Positions 35,947-45,770 are shown, counted from the stretch's first letter. The stretch is DNA of 64,000 bases from Synergistaceae bacterium (GCA_017451025.1 JAFSSM010000021.1:1-64000), one strand, 5' to 3'. Made by a program: numbers and translations. Notes: generated by a model from the sequence alone, not told the origin.

Positions 35947-38900
35947 GCAAACCGTTTGTGCACCTGCATGTTCACACTGAATACAGCCTGCTTGACGGAG
36001 CGATACGTACCAAAGCACTGGCCGCCAAAGTAGCGGAATGGGAGAGTAAGGCAGTAGCTATCACAGATCACGGCGTAATGTACGGGACCATAGAGTTCTA
36101 CGAGAACTGCACAGCTCAGGGCGTGAAGCCCATACTCGGGTGCGAGACCTACGTTGCACCGGCGGGCATACGTTCACGGGAGGACAAGAGGAGCAATCAC
36201 CTGATCCTTCTTGCCGAGAACGAGACAGGCTGGCACAACTTGATGAAGCTGAACTCTGAAGCGAACACCAAAGGTTTCTACTATAAGCCCAGAATTGACC
36301 ACGCACTTCTTGCTGAACACGCTGAAGGCATAATAGTTTCGTCCGCGTGCCTGGCCGGAGAAATTCCGCAGCTCATTCTTCAGGAAAAATTGGAGGAGGC
36401 CGAAAAATTAGCCGTTTTTTACCGCGACATGATGGGCGAAGCGAACGGCGGCAGGACCAATTTCTTCCTTGAAGTTATGCCGAACTCCCTTCCAGAACAA
36501 AAAAAGGTAAACGCCGCAATTCTGGAAATATCCGGCCGCACAAACATTCCCATCATTGCAACAGGAGATGCACACTACCTCAATCCTGAGGACTACGACT
36601 GGCACAAGTACCTGCTCCGAATTAACACTCACGCTGACCCGCAGAAAGATGATGCTTTCGGGTTTGACCGCAACGAGTTCTACCTGATGACTCCGGAAGA
36701 GATGTACGCACACTTCGAGAGCGAAATTCCCGAAGCACTCACGAATACGGTCGAGATTGCGGAAAGGTGCAGCGTCAAGCTGAAACTTCATCACGAGGAC
36801 GGCTATCTTCTGCCCGATATTCCGCTCGAAGCAAACATGACGAAGGACGACGAACTTTGCAGGCAGGCACGCGAAGGTTTGAAGGCCAGGTTTGCCGCGA
36901 GAGGGACGGACATTCCCGAAGATTACGCCAAGCGTCTGGAATATGAGCTTGGAGTTATAACGCAAATGGGTTTCAGCGCGTATTTCCTGATAGTGTCGAG
37001 GATAATTCAGGCCGCAAAGGACAGGCATATTCCCATCGGACCGGGCAGAGGCAGTGCCGCAGGAAGCGTTGTAGCCTGGAGCCTGCGCATAACTGAGCTT
37101 GACCCGCTGAGGTACAACCTGCTGTTCGAGCGTTTCCTCAATCCCGAGAGAATCTCCATGCCGGATATTGATACTGACGTGAGCGACAAGGGCAGGGATG
37201 AACTGCTCAAGTTCATATCCGACACATACGGGAGCGACCACGTTGCGCAGATAATCACCTTCGGGCGAATGAAGGGCAGGCAGTCCATTAAGGATGTAGG
37301 ACGCGCAAAAGGCGTTGACTATGCGCAGATGGACAAGACCGCCAAGTTAGTCCCGGCTATGGCCAAGAGCATTGACGCGGCACTCGAGGAAACTCCGGAC
37401 CTGAAGGAAGCCTACGATTCGGACGCTACGATTCATGACGTAATCGACACAGCACGGCACATCGAGGGGCTGGCCAGACATACATCACAGCACGCCGCAG
37501 GAGTAGTAATTGCCCCGTGTGCGATAACTGAGGTTGTGCCGGTTAAACGCCTGAGCACCGACAAGGCAGAAGCGCAGACAGACCAGGTTGTTACGCAGTT
37601 CACGATGGAGGGCGTGGAGAAGCTCGGTCTCGTGAAGATGGACTTTCTTGGTCTGAGCACGTTATCGATTATTGACGAGGCACTATCCAACATAGAGCAG
37701 AACGGCAAGCCCAAACCTGACATGAACGCGGTCAACGATGCACTGAATGACCCTGCGGCCTTCAAGATACTTCAGGAGGCCGACACGATGGGGGTGTTTC
37801 AGCTTGAGTCTGACGGAATCAGGGCGATGCTCCGCAAGCTGGAGATTGACTGTTTCGAGGATTTGGTGGCAGCTCTGGCGATGTACAGGCCCGGACCGCT
37901 CGAGAACGGCATGGTCGATACGTACATAGACTGCAAGCACGGAAGAGCCAAGCCGCATTATCCTCATCCCCTGCTCGAGGACACCCTCAAGGAAACCTAC
38001 GGGGTCATACTCTACCAGGAACAGGTAATGCATTGCGCGTCAGTACTTGCTGGCTACACGATGGGGGAGGCAGATACGCTCCGTAAGGCAATGGGCAAAA
38101 AGAAGATTGAGGTCATGCAGGAACAGCGGGCCAAGTTCATGGCAGGTGCGGAGAAAAATGGAATTGCTCCGGATACAGCTGGAAGCATCTTCGACAACAT
38201 CGAGAAGTTTGCGGGCTACGGCTTCAACAAGTCGCACAGCGCGGCGTATGCTGTGGTGGCGTATGACACTGCATATCTCAAGGCGAATTACCCTGCTGAA
38301 TTTATGGCGGCATATCTTACGAGCCAGATGAAGGCGAAGAAGGAAGTGCTGGGGCATTATGTGCTCGAGGTAAGGCGTAGCGGGATTCAGGTTTTGCCGC
38401 CGGACATAAACACATCGCGCGAAAATTTTGCGGCAGTCGGGACGGTAATACGTTTCGGGCTTGGAGCTGTGTCGAGGGTCGGGCACAACACAGTGGAAAT
38501 GATAGTGAAGGAACGCGAAGCAAAGGGCAGGTTCACATCATTGTGGGACTTTATCCAGAGAGTAGATATGAGCCTGATGAACAAGACAGTCTTCGAGAAT
38601 CTGATCAAGGCCGGAGCATTCGACTCACTGAACGGGAACAGGGCCTATATGTTATCTGCACTCCCGAAATACCTTGAAGTTACGCAGAAAGTTGCGAAAG
38701 CCAAGAAGAACTTTCTCAAGGACGATCGGCAATTAACGTTGTTTGACGAGGGCAATGAAGAAGATGCAGTAACGTTGTCTGAGCCGGAAATTCCTGAAGT
38801 AGCGGATTTTGCGGAACATGAACGCCTGGATTTCGAGAAGCAGGTTACGGGGCTGTACATGTCGGGGCATCCCTACGAATCACATCAGGAAGAATTTTTG

Positions 38901-39446
38901 CGCTACACCAACTGCACAATCTCCGAGCTGAAGGACTGGCGCGGAGAAAATGCGCGTCCGTGTTTGGGCGGAATTATCGTATCGCTGAACGAGAAGACCA
39001 CCAAGAAGGGCGAAACTATGTGTGTTGCGCAGATTGAGGACAACGAAGAGAGCGTAGATATAGTGATGTTTCCCGGCAAGTGGCAGGAAATGAAGGGCCT
39101 GCTGTCAAAAGGAATGGCCTGCGTAGTTGAGGGCAGGCTTGACGACAGGGGGCAGGTTATCCTCGAAAAGATTGTACCTGCAGGCGAGGGCTTGGCGATG
39201 AGAGCGCAGCAGTACGTGAAGATTGTGTTTGACGCATCTGGTGCGGAATTGAACACGAAGCGTTTCCTGCAGGTATTGGGGGGATGTCCAGGCAAGGCAA
39301 AAGTCCTGTTTGAGATAAAGGACGACACCGAAACTATGCGGTTATGCCTGAACGATTACAGTGTTGACCCCGAGAAAATAGGGGAGGCACTAGGAGAATT
39401 TGCGAACTGCGAGGTGAGCGAGGGGACCGGAGTTTTTGCGGCGTGA
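35943..39446 (+). CDS. dnaE: DNA polymerase III alpha subunit (DnaE1)
   Basis: 1167 residues, full length. N-terminal PHP domain (HVHTEYSLLDGA), polymerase core with GPGRGSAAGSVVAW and the catalytic PDIDTD near residue 407. The usual FCxxRR that follows reads VSDKGRDE. The helix-hairpin-helix (VLPPDINTS) and the OB fold (LGGIIVSLNEKTTKKGE) are present, so the order is that of DnaE1. It is the replicative polymerase catalytic subunit. Translational coupling to dnaX would match clamp loader and polymerase levels. Confidence 0.96.
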   Translation: MSKPFVHLHVHTEYSLLDGAIRTKALAAKVAEWESKAVAITDHGVMYGTIEFYENCTAQGVKPILGCETYVAPAGIRSREDKRSNHLILLAENETGWHNLMKLNSEANTKGFYYKPRIDHALLAEHAEGIIVSSACLAGEIPQLILQEKLEEAEKLAVFYRDMMGEANGGRTNFFLEVMPNSLPEQKKVNAAILEISGRTNIPIIATGDAHYLNPEDYDWHKYLLRINTHADPQKDDAFGFDRNEFYLMTPEEMYAHFESEIPEALTNTVEIAERCSVKLKLHHEDGYLLPDIPLEANMTKDDELCRQAREGLKARFAARGTDIPEDYAKRLEYELGVITQMGFSAYFLIVSRIIQAAKDRHIPIGPGRGSAAGSVVAWSLRITELDPLRYNLLFERFLNPERISMPDIDTDVSDKGRDELLKFISDTYGSDHVAQIITFGRMKGRQSIKDVGRAKGVDYAQMDKTAKLVPAMAKSIDAALEETPDLKEAYDSDATIHDVIDTARHIEGLARHTSQHAAGVVIAPCAITEVVPVKRLSTDKAEAQTDQVVTQFTMEGVEKLGLVKMDFLGLSTLSIIDEALSNIEQNGKPKPDMNAVNDALNDPAAFKILQEADTMGVFQLESDGIRAMLRKLEIDCFEDLVAALAMYRPGPLENGMVDTYIDCKHGRAKPHYPHPLLEDTLKETYGVILYQEQVMHCASVLAGYTMGEADTLRKAMGKKKIEVMQEQRAKFMAGAEKNGIAPDTAGSIFDNIEKFAGYGFNKSHSAAYAVVAYDTAYLKANYPAEFMAAYLTSQMKAKKEVLGHYVLEVRRSGIQVLPPDINTSRENFAAVGTVIRFGLGAVSRVGHNTVEMIVKEREAKGRFTSLWDFIQRVDMSLMNKTVFENLIKAGAFDSLNGNRAYMLSALPKYLEVTQKVAKAKKNFLKDDRQLTLFDEGNEEDAVTLSEPEIPEVADFAEHERLDFEKQVTGLYMSGHPYESHQEEFLRYTNCTISELKDWRGENARPCLGGIIVSLNEKTTKKGETMCVAQIEDNEESVDIVMFPGKWQEMKGLLSKGMACVVEGRLDDRGQVILEKIVPAGEGLAMRAQQYVKIVFDASGAELNTKRFLQVLGGCPGKAKVLFEIKDDTETMRLCLNDYSVDPEKIGEALGEFANCEVSEGTGVFAA

Positions 39447-39507
39447 GTAAACTTGTTATGAACAATAAACGCACGAAATTAATATTAATTGGGAGGTAAA
39501 ACTAAAC

Positions 39508-41277
39508 ATGTTCGTCAAAATAGTATGCACCATCGGCCCGGCCAGCGATAATTACGAGACGTTGAAGTCTATGGCTGAAGCCGGAATGAATGTAGCCCGC
39601 CTGAACTTCTCTCACGGGGATTACGACAGCCACGAGAAGAAGTTAAAGCTGATCCGCCGTGTCGAACGCTCTGTGAAGAAGCCCATAGCGGCACTGCTCG
39701 ACACCAAAGGCCCGGAAATTCGCACCGGCCACATGACAAACGGAGAAATAACCCTGACTCAGGGCACAAAGATAGTCCTTGTGTCCGACGATAACCCCTT
39801 CGACGGAACGCCCGAGCGCATTTGGGTGAACTACAGGCTGTTAGCGCAGGAAGTAGTGCCCGGACAGAGCATCTTCATCGACGACGGAGCACTGAACCTC
39901 GAAGTTGAGAGCATATCCGGCGACGAAGTTACCTGCAAGGTAATCGTAGGCGGCCCTCTCCGCAACACTAAGGGGATAAATCTTCCTGGAGCGGATATCA
40001 CCATGCCCGCGCTTTCCGACAAGGACAAACAGGACATAACTTGGGGCATTCAGCACGGAATGGAGTACTTGGCCGTGTCGTTCGTGAAGACAGCCAAAGA
40101 CATACTCGAAGTCCGCAAGCTGGTCCAGGAATACGGAAGCAGCATGAAGGTTCTCGCGAAGATAGAGACCAAGCAGGCCGTAGATAACATCGCAGAAATC
40201 GTTGATGTAGTTGACGGCGTAATGGTTGCACGCGGAGACTTGGGCGTTGAGATTGCTACGGAGGATGTTCCGCTCGTACAGAAGAAGATTATCGAGATGT
40301 GCAGGGTACGCGGAAAAGTAGTTATCGTTGCTACGCAGATGCTCGACTCGATGATTCGCAACCCCCGCCCCACGCGCGCAGAGGCTTCCGACGTGTCCAA
40401 CGCGGTACTTGATGGTACGGACGCAGTGATGCTCTCCGGAGAGACCGCCGGCGGAAGTTATCCGGTTCAGGCGGTTGCGACGATGAGGCGCATAGTTGAC
40501 CGTGCAGAGCAGGAATTAGGCTTGTGGGGCAACCACAAGAACACAGAGCAGAATCCTCTTGAGCTTGAGGGAATTCCTGTACCTGATGCAGTATCCGGAG
40601 CGGCAGTGCTTATCGCGAAACAGATTAAGGCTCCCGCTATTCTCTGCCTCTCGCGTTCGGGACTCACGGCAAGAATGATAAGCAAGCACCGTCCCGAATG
40701 CCCGATACTCGGCCTAACTCCCAGCCAGCAGACCTGGAGGGAATTAGCGTTATGCTGGGGTGTCCAGCCCGTGAAGCTCGCCGAAATGTCGGATATTAAC
40801 GTTGCGGCACGTGAAGCCGTCAATACCTGTGTAAGCAAGGGACTTCTTCCTGAGGGAGAGCTTGTCGTAATCACTGCGGGTGTACCTGTCGGCAGGCCGG
40901 GCAGTACAAATGTCGTCGAAGTTCTGACTACCGGCCAAGTTCTGCTCTCCGGAACTCCGTTATCCCACAAAAACGCTTCGGGGAAAGTCTGCATTGCCCG
41001 CACCCCGCAGGAAGCGATCGATAAAGTTACGCCCGGATGCATTTTAGTGGTAAGGCAGCTCAGCGAGGAATACAGGCCTGTGCTCGACAAAGTTGGAGCA
41101 GTACTCTTCGAGAGCGGACTTCTCTTCAGCGAGGGGAATGCTCTTGCGATGGATTACGGTCTGCCCTGCATTGTGGGAGTTGCTGATGCGTTCTCGACAC
41201 TGCTCGACGACGACGTAGTATCGATTGACGGCACAAGGGGCCTCGTTTATCGCGGAATAGTCAGGCTTGTCGTCTAA
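39508..41277 (+). CDS. pyk: Pyruvate kinase with C-terminal PEP-utiliser-like domain
   Basis: 589 residues. The catalytic barrel shows CTIGPASDNYETL at the start, LDTKGPEIRTG, the Lys-containing MKVLAKIETKQA, MVARGDLGVEI and TRAEASDVSNAVLDG. After residue 475 comes an extra domain like the PEP-utiliser mobile domain found on Bacillus pyruvate kinases. In it the usual GGxTSHAA phospho-His loop reads SGLLFSEGNALA, so the His is absent and the domain is probably structural or regulatory. GGGAGGT lies before the ATG. Its TAA overlaps the ATG of cdaA (TAATG). Confidence 0.95.
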   Translation: MFVKIVCTIGPASDNYETLKSMAEAGMNVARLNFSHGDYDSHEKKLKLIRRVERSVKKPIAALLDTKGPEIRTGHMTNGEITLTQGTKIVLVSDDNPFDGTPERIWVNYRLLAQEVVPGQSIFIDDGALNLEVESISGDEVTCKVIVGGPLRNTKGINLPGADITMPALSDKDKQDITWGIQHGMEYLAVSFVKTAKDILEVRKLVQEYGSSMKVLAKIETKQAVDNIAEIVDVVDGVMVARGDLGVEIATEDVPLVQKKIIEMCRVRGKVVIVATQMLDSMIRNPRPTRAEASDVSNAVLDGTDAVMLSGETAGGSYPVQAVATMRRIVDRAEQELGLWGNHKNTEQNPLELEGIPVPDAVSGAAVLIAKQIKAPAILCLSRSGLTARMISKHRPECPILGLTPSQQTWRELALCWGVQPVKLAEMSDINVAAREAVNTCVSKGLLPEGELVVITAGVPVGRPGSTNVVEVLTTGQVLLSGTPLSHKNASGKVCIARTPQEAIDKVTPGCILVVRQLSEEYRPVLDKVGAVLFESGLLFSEGNALAMDYGLPCIVGVADAFSTLLDDDVVSIDGTRGLVYRGIVRLVV

Positions 41278-42125
41278 TGTGGAATGACGTTCGAAGCGTA
41301 ATAGACATCGCTATAGTCTCGTTCATAATTTACAGGATACTTGTCCTGCTTGTCGGGACCAGGGCTATCCAGCTCATGAAGGGAGTGTTAATTCTCGTGG
41401 GCTTGTCGCTGATAGCTTCCTTCCTGCGGATGAGACTGTTATCGTGGTTCATCGGAAATTCCCTTCTGGCCTTGAGCTTCGCTATCCCGATAGTGTTTCA
41501 GCCGGAACTGCGCAAAATGCTCGAGGAACTCGGCAAGGGACAGTTCTACCTGCTGAAACGCCAGATGTCCGACGACGAAGCAGAAGCACGTGTAAGGCAG
41601 ATAGCCGGAGCTTTGGGCTACCTCAAGGCACACAAAATTGGTGCATTGCTGGTGTTCCAGAAAGAAGTGGGGCTTGGCGATTACTACAAGACAGCTATCC
41701 GTCTCAACGCAGCGATAACTCAGGAATTGCTCATTTCCATTTTCTGGATAAACAATCCCCTGCATGACGGAGCAGTAATTCTCGACAAGTACAGCCTCAT
41801 TGCCGGGGGGTGTTATCTGCCGTTAGCCGACGCTCCGGAAATTTCGCGGTGGTTCGGGACAAGGCACAGGGCAGCACTAGGCATCACCGAAGTATCTGAC
41901 GCAATAGTTTTCGTAGTGAGCGAGGAACGCGGGGAAATATCGCTTGCTTCTCGCGGGCACCTATCGAAGAACCTGAAGGACTTTCAGGTCGAGGGAATAC
42001 TGCGTAATTACTTCGCCGGCGAACAGGTGATTTCGGGATGGAAGGCACGTCTTCGCGAGATAGGCGGTCTTTTCTGGACTTCCCGCAAGGAAGCCGCCAA
42101 TGAGGCAGGAGGTCTCGTGAAATGA
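41277..42125 (+). CDS. cdaA: Diadenylate cyclase CdaA
   Basis: 282 residues. Three N-terminal membrane helices (about residues 12-75) lead to a DisA_N domain with the two diagnostic motifs, NPLHDGAVIL and TRHRAALG, which bind ATP and metal. The product is c-di-AMP, made at the membrane and used to control K+ and osmolyte balance. Its start overlaps the pyk stop by one base and its own stop overlaps the cdaR start. The order cdaA-cdaR-glmM is the conserved arrangement, here interrupted. Confidence 0.95.
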   Translation: MWNDVRSVIDIAIVSFIIYRILVLLVGTRAIQLMKGVLILVGLSLIASFLRMRLLSWFIGNSLLALSFAIPIVFQPELRKMLEELGKGQFYLLKRQMSDDEAEARVRQIAGALGYLKAHKIGALLVFQKEVGLGDYYKTAIRLNAAITQELLISIFWINNPLHDGAVILDKYSLIAGGCYLPLADAPEISRWFGTRHRAALGITEVSDAIVFVVSEERGEISLASRGHLSKNLKDFQVEGILRNYFAGEQVISGWKARLREIGGLFWTSRKEAANEAGGLVK

Positions 42126-43357
42126 AGCTCAGGAATTTTGACCTTGATACAATTCTGACATCATCGCTAGTGCTCTGGATAATCTCGATAACTTCTGCCG
42201 TGATGATGTGGATTTACGTTACAGGTATAGACGAGAGCACGTATATCACCCGGAAATTCTCTGCACCGTTGGAATACAGGAGTCTTGATGCTCAGGCGGT
42301 TTTGCGCGGAAGAATCTACGAGGTAGATGTGGAACTGCGGGGCCCCGAAGAAGAAATGCTCAGGCTGGACTACAATTCGGTGAGTGCATATATCGATGCC
42401 AGAAGTCTCACGCCGGGCAAACGTTACACAGTAAGCGTCAACGTCGATACACCGGGAAATATCGCGTTAATTTCGTGTTTCCCGTCCCAAATAACTCTTG
42501 ACCTTGTGCGCGAAATCTCCAGGCTGATGAACGTTGAGACAGTACTTCCCCAGAATTTGCCTGAGGGCAATTACATTGAGGGAGTGGAGATTATCCCGAA
42601 GGAAGTAGGCATCAGAGGAGCAGAAGATGACATTGCGAAAGTAGGCAGTGTCAGAGTTACGCCTTCAGTTGAGGAATTGTTGGGTGGCCACGAAGTTCTT
42701 CTGCCGGTGAAGTTCTCGCAGTCCGAGCCGTTTGACGGAGCAGTAACGATTGAGCCTCCGCAGGTCAGGTTCAGGGGAAATTTAGTGAGGGGACTTCCGC
42801 GAAAACGAGTACCTGTGAACGTCAGGCTGTCGGGAGAACTGGACAGCGATTATCAGGTACGCGCGATAATAACAGATCCGTCGGAGATACAGATCGAGGG
42901 CAGCAAGGACATAATCGCCGGAATTGAGGCGATAGACACAGAGATTATCGATGTGTCCGGGCTTGCGGCGGACAAGGTGATAGTTACTCCGCTGAAACAG
43001 CCGGAAAAAGTGTCGGGCAGCATATCATTCATAGGTGCCTCGTCCGTGAAGGTAAGTATTCAGCTCAGCGAGGCACGGGCCGAAAAAATGCTGAGGAACA
43101 TTCCCGTTGAGTTCAGGAACACCGATTCACCGCAGAACTGGATTGCTTCGCCCGCAAATGTCTCTGTAACAGTTGAGGGCAGGCCGTCATTGATTGAGGG
43201 GGCAGAACAGGTAAAAGTTATTGCTTATGTTGACATGGCGAATATCTTCATGACACCTGTAACGCTTCCGGTCAGGACGGAGATGATTTCAGGAGATGCC
43301 TTCAGGATAGTGCGTGTTGAACCGCAGAACATAACAGTAAACGCATTAAGCAGGTAA
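42122..43357 (+). CDS. cdaR: CdaR-like regulator of diadenylate cyclase (YbbR domains)
   Basis: 411 residues. One N-terminal membrane helix (residues 15-35) is followed by four or five YbbR repeats with the usual pattern of short beta strands (SVNVDTPGNIALI, PVNVRLSGELDSDYQV). YbbR-repeat proteins next to CdaA are membrane-anchored regulators that bind it on the outer face. ATGA overlap with cdaA. After it comes a hairpin and the nuclease gene rather than glmM directly. Confidence 0.88.
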   Translation: MKLRNFDLDTILTSSLVLWIISITSAVMMWIYVTGIDESTYITRKFSAPLEYRSLDAQAVLRGRIYEVDVELRGPEEEMLRLDYNSVSAYIDARSLTPGKRYTVSVNVDTPGNIALISCFPSQITLDLVREISRLMNVETVLPQNLPEGNYIEGVEIIPKEVGIRGAEDDIAKVGSVRVTPSVEELLGGHEVLLPVKFSQSEPFDGAVTIEPPQVRFRGNLVRGLPRKRVPVNVRLSGELDSDYQVRAIITDPSEIQIEGSKDIIAGIEAIDTEIIDVSGLAADKVIVTPLKQPEKVSGSISFIGASSVKVSIQLSEARAEKMLRNIPVEFRNTDSPQNWIASPANVSVTVEGRPSLIEGAEQVKVIAYVDMANIFMTPVTLPVRTEMISGDAFRIVRVEPQNITVNALSR

Positions 43358-43367
43358 ATTAGTAATT

Positions 43368-43406
43368 TTTCCCCTCTGCATTATTTTATTTTCAGGGGGG
43401 AATTTA
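43368..43406 (+). terminator. Weak terminator-like hairpin after cdaR
   Basis: TTTCCCCTCTG pairs with CAGGGGGGAA over an A/T loop of about 14 nt. It is followed by TTTATTAATA rather than a clean T run. It may separate the cda operon from the nuclease gene. Confidence 0.5.
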
Positions 43407-43431
43407 TTAATATATAAAGGGAGATGATTTA

Positions 43432-44427
43432 TTGAGCAATTTTGAGGATTTTGTCCAGTCCAAATATCAAATTTGGGAGAATTTGACGCTTGCTAATGAC
43501 TTTATGTTCGGGAAAGTTTTTCAGGACGAGAAACTTTGCCTTGAACTTGTGAGGTTAATTCTGCCGGAACTGGACATAGAGCGTGTAGTTATCCGTGAAC
43601 ATCAGCGTGAGGCACACCAGACGATGGATACACGCGGAGTAAGATTCGATGTGTATCTTCACGACGACAAGGGCAGGATAATTAACATTGAGATGCAGGT
43701 AGTGAACAGGGGAAGTATACCCAGACGTACGAGGGCATATCATTCGATGATAGACCTTGACGCAATGGACATGAGCAGGACGGGACTTTACGAGAACATG
43801 CCGGAAGTCATAGTGATATTTATCTGCGCATTCGATCCGTTTAATCTGGGCAGGCATGTTTATACGTTTAAGAACGTATGCATTGAGGAGCGTGATTTAA
43901 TCATGAACGACGGAGCAACGACTATTTTTATGAACACGAAGGGCACTGACAGCGATATTTCGCCGAGAATGAAGGCTTTTCTTGAATTTCTTGAAGGCAG
44001 GGACGGCGAAGATGAGTTTGTGGGACGGCTTAAGGAGAGGCTGGCTTACGCGAAGCAGGACAAGTATTGGAGGCAGGAATACCTGTTAGCTGAATTTGAT
44101 CGCAACGAGAGAATTGCGGAGGGCAGACAGCAGGGCCTGCAGGAAGGCCGTCAGGAAGGCAAGCTGCAGGGGCTTGAGGAAGGCCGTCAGGAAGGCAAGC
44201 TGCAGGGGCTTGAGGAAGGCCGGCAGGAAGGCAAATTGCAGGGGCTTGAGGAAGGCCGTCAGGAAGGCAAATTGCTGGGACTTAAAGAAGGCATCCTGCA
44301 AGGGGTTCAAGAGGGCAAGATGCAGGAGAAAATCGAAATAGCCCGCCGTATGCGCAATCTGTCCATGAATGACGAGCAAATCTGTCTTGCTACAGGTCTC
44401 TCTTCCGCAGAGATAAGCCGCATCTAA
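43432..44427 (+). CDS. Rpn/PD-(D/E)XK nuclease-family protein with EGRQEG repeats
   Basis: 331 residues from TTG 43432 with GGGAGATGA upstream. The N-terminal 220 residues match the Rpn / PDDEXK transposase-like family: LANDFMFGKVFQDE, then GVRFDVYLHDD (catalytic Asp) and IINIEMQV (ExQ of the PD-(D/E)XK core). Residues about 234-285 are four 12-residue repeats of the form QGLEEGRQEGKL, then a helical end LSMNDEQICLATGLSSAEI, common in the family. Rpn proteins cut DNA and promote RecA-independent recombination, and many are regulated by such C-terminal repeats. It splits cdaAR from glmM. Confidence 0.85.
   Translation: MSNFEDFVQSKYQIWENLTLANDFMFGKVFQDEKLCLELVRLILPELDIERVVIREHQREAHQTMDTRGVRFDVYLHDDKGRIINIEMQVVNRGSIPRRTRAYHSMIDLDAMDMSRTGLYENMPEVIVIFICAFDPFNLGRHVYTFKNVCIEERDLIMNDGATTIFMNTKGTDSDISPRMKAFLEFLEGRDGEDEFVGRLKERLAYAKQDKYWRQEYLLAEFDRNERIAEGRQQGLQEGRQEGKLQGLEEGRQEGKLQGLEEGRQEGKLQGLEEGRQEGKLLGLKEGILQGVQEGKMQEKIEIARRMRNLSMNDEQICLATGLSSAEISRI
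44131..44274 (+). repeat. 36-bp tandem repeat x4 in the Rpn-like gene
   Basis: The unit CAGGGGCTTGAGGAAGGCCG... (36 bp, 12 codons) starts at 44131, 44167, 44203 and 44239, with a few substitutions. A degenerate fifth copy follows. It is in frame, so copy number changes lengthen or shorten the QGLEEGRQEGKL region. Confidence 0.92.
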
Positions 44428-44450
44428 CAGCAGAAAGAGAGATAAAAACC

Positions 44451-45770
44451 TTGAACAAGGAACGTAAATTATTCGGGACTGACGGTGTACGGGACATCGC
44501 CAACTCCGGGAAAATGACCCCGGAGGTTGCGCTGAAACTTGGCCGTGCATTCATCAAGCACACACGAGGCCGCAAAATAGTTGTGGGTAGTGATACCCGC
44601 TTATCCTGCCGAATGCTCGAGGGAGCGTTAATCTCCGGGATAAGCTCTGAAGGAGCAGATGTCCACTTGGCCGGAGTTATCCCGACACCGGGAGTGAGCT
44701 ACGCGGTTAAAGCACTCAACGCTGACGGCGGAGCGGTGATCAGTGCTTCACACAACCCTGCAGAGTACAACGGCATAAAGTTTTTGGGTGCAGACGGGTG
44801 CAAGCTGTCGGACGACGAGGAGCTTGCGATCGAGGATAAGCTGGGCTCATTCCCGAACACTTCGGGTGAAATCGGCAGAGTATACGATTCTCCCGAACTG
44901 GTGAAGGATTACGCACAGCACATAGCCTCACTGCTTGAACCTGAAGCCGCAATTGACGGAACAGCCTTCGACTGCGCAGGAGGAGCCAGTGCACGTAGTG
45001 TTCCTGTCCTGATTGAGCACACGGACTTTTCGCGGCTGAACACCCGCGTAATCGCCAGCGAATATGACGGCCTGAATATCAACCGAGACTGCGGAGTTAT
45101 GCACATGGACAACCTCACAGGATACGTGAAGGCCAAGAATCTGACGCTGGGCTTTGCGTTCGACGGAGATGCGGACAGGGTGTTAATCTCGGACTCGCAA
45201 GGCAGAATAATTGACGGGGATATTATGCTGTGGGTTCTTGGCCGGTGGCTGAAGACGCGCGGGAACAAGAAGGTAGTTGTTACCGTGATGAGCAACATGG
45301 CACTCGAAGCACACTTTGAGCGCGAGGGAATAGAGACCTTGCGCTGTCCGGTGGGCGACCGCTACGTTCTGGAGCTTATGCGCGAATCCGGAGCAGGACT
45401 CGGCGGCGAACAGTCCGGGCACATAATCGCCAGCGAGTTCACCGCCACAGGCGACGGACTGTGCACTGCAATGCTCTTCCTCAACGCAATTCATGACCTG
45501 CAGGAAGACGTGCAGACACTCGTTGACCGTTTCGGGCGTTACCCCCAGAGATTGACGAACCTGACCCTGAAGCGGCCAAGAGAGCAGGTAGATATGGCAG
45601 CAGTGGACGAAATCGTGAGTGAGTATCAGGCAAAAGTGAAGGGCGGAAGAATTTTCGTGAGGACTTCGGGAACTGAGCCGTTATTGCGTATTCTGGTTGA
45701 AGCTCCGGCACTCGAAACTGTAGAGGAACTTTCCGGAATATTGTCTGCCCGGCTCGAAGAATACTGTTAG
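44451..45770 (+). CDS. glmM: Phosphoglucosamine mutase GlmM
   Basis: 439 residues. N-terminal FGTDGVRDIAN, the phosphoserine loop ISASHNPAEYNGIK, the metal-binding loop FDGDADRVLI, the sugar loop GGEQSGHII and the C-terminal phosphate site RTSGTEPLLRI are all present. It converts glucosamine-6-phosphate to glucosamine-1-phosphate for peptidoglycan. It starts at TTG 44451 with a weak AGAGAG. It is normally next to cdaAR, whose CdaA it can bind and inhibit in other bacteria; here the nuclease gene lies between. Confidence 0.95.
   Translation: MNKERKLFGTDGVRDIANSGKMTPEVALKLGRAFIKHTRGRKIVVGSDTRLSCRMLEGALISGISSEGADVHLAGVIPTPGVSYAVKALNADGGAVISASHNPAEYNGIKFLGADGCKLSDDEELAIEDKLGSFPNTSGEIGRVYDSPELVKDYAQHIASLLEPEAAIDGTAFDCAGGASARSVPVLIEHTDFSRLNTRVIASEYDGLNINRDCGVMHMDNLTGYVKAKNLTLGFAFDGDADRVLISDSQGRIIDGDIMLWVLGRWLKTRGNKKVVVTVMSNMALEAHFEREGIETLRCPVGDRYVLELMRESGAGLGGEQSGHIIASEFTATGDGLCTAMLFLNAIHDLQEDVQTLVDRFGRYPQRLTNLTLKRPREQVDMAAVDEIVSEYQAKVKGGRIFVRTSGTEPLLRILVEAPALETVEELSGILSARLEEYC

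Noticed and set aside
36408-37241. Minus-strand open frame of 277 codons inside dnaE
   Set aside because: It lies wholly opposite a clear polymerase gene, has no ribosome binding site and a composition typical of an antisense shadow.
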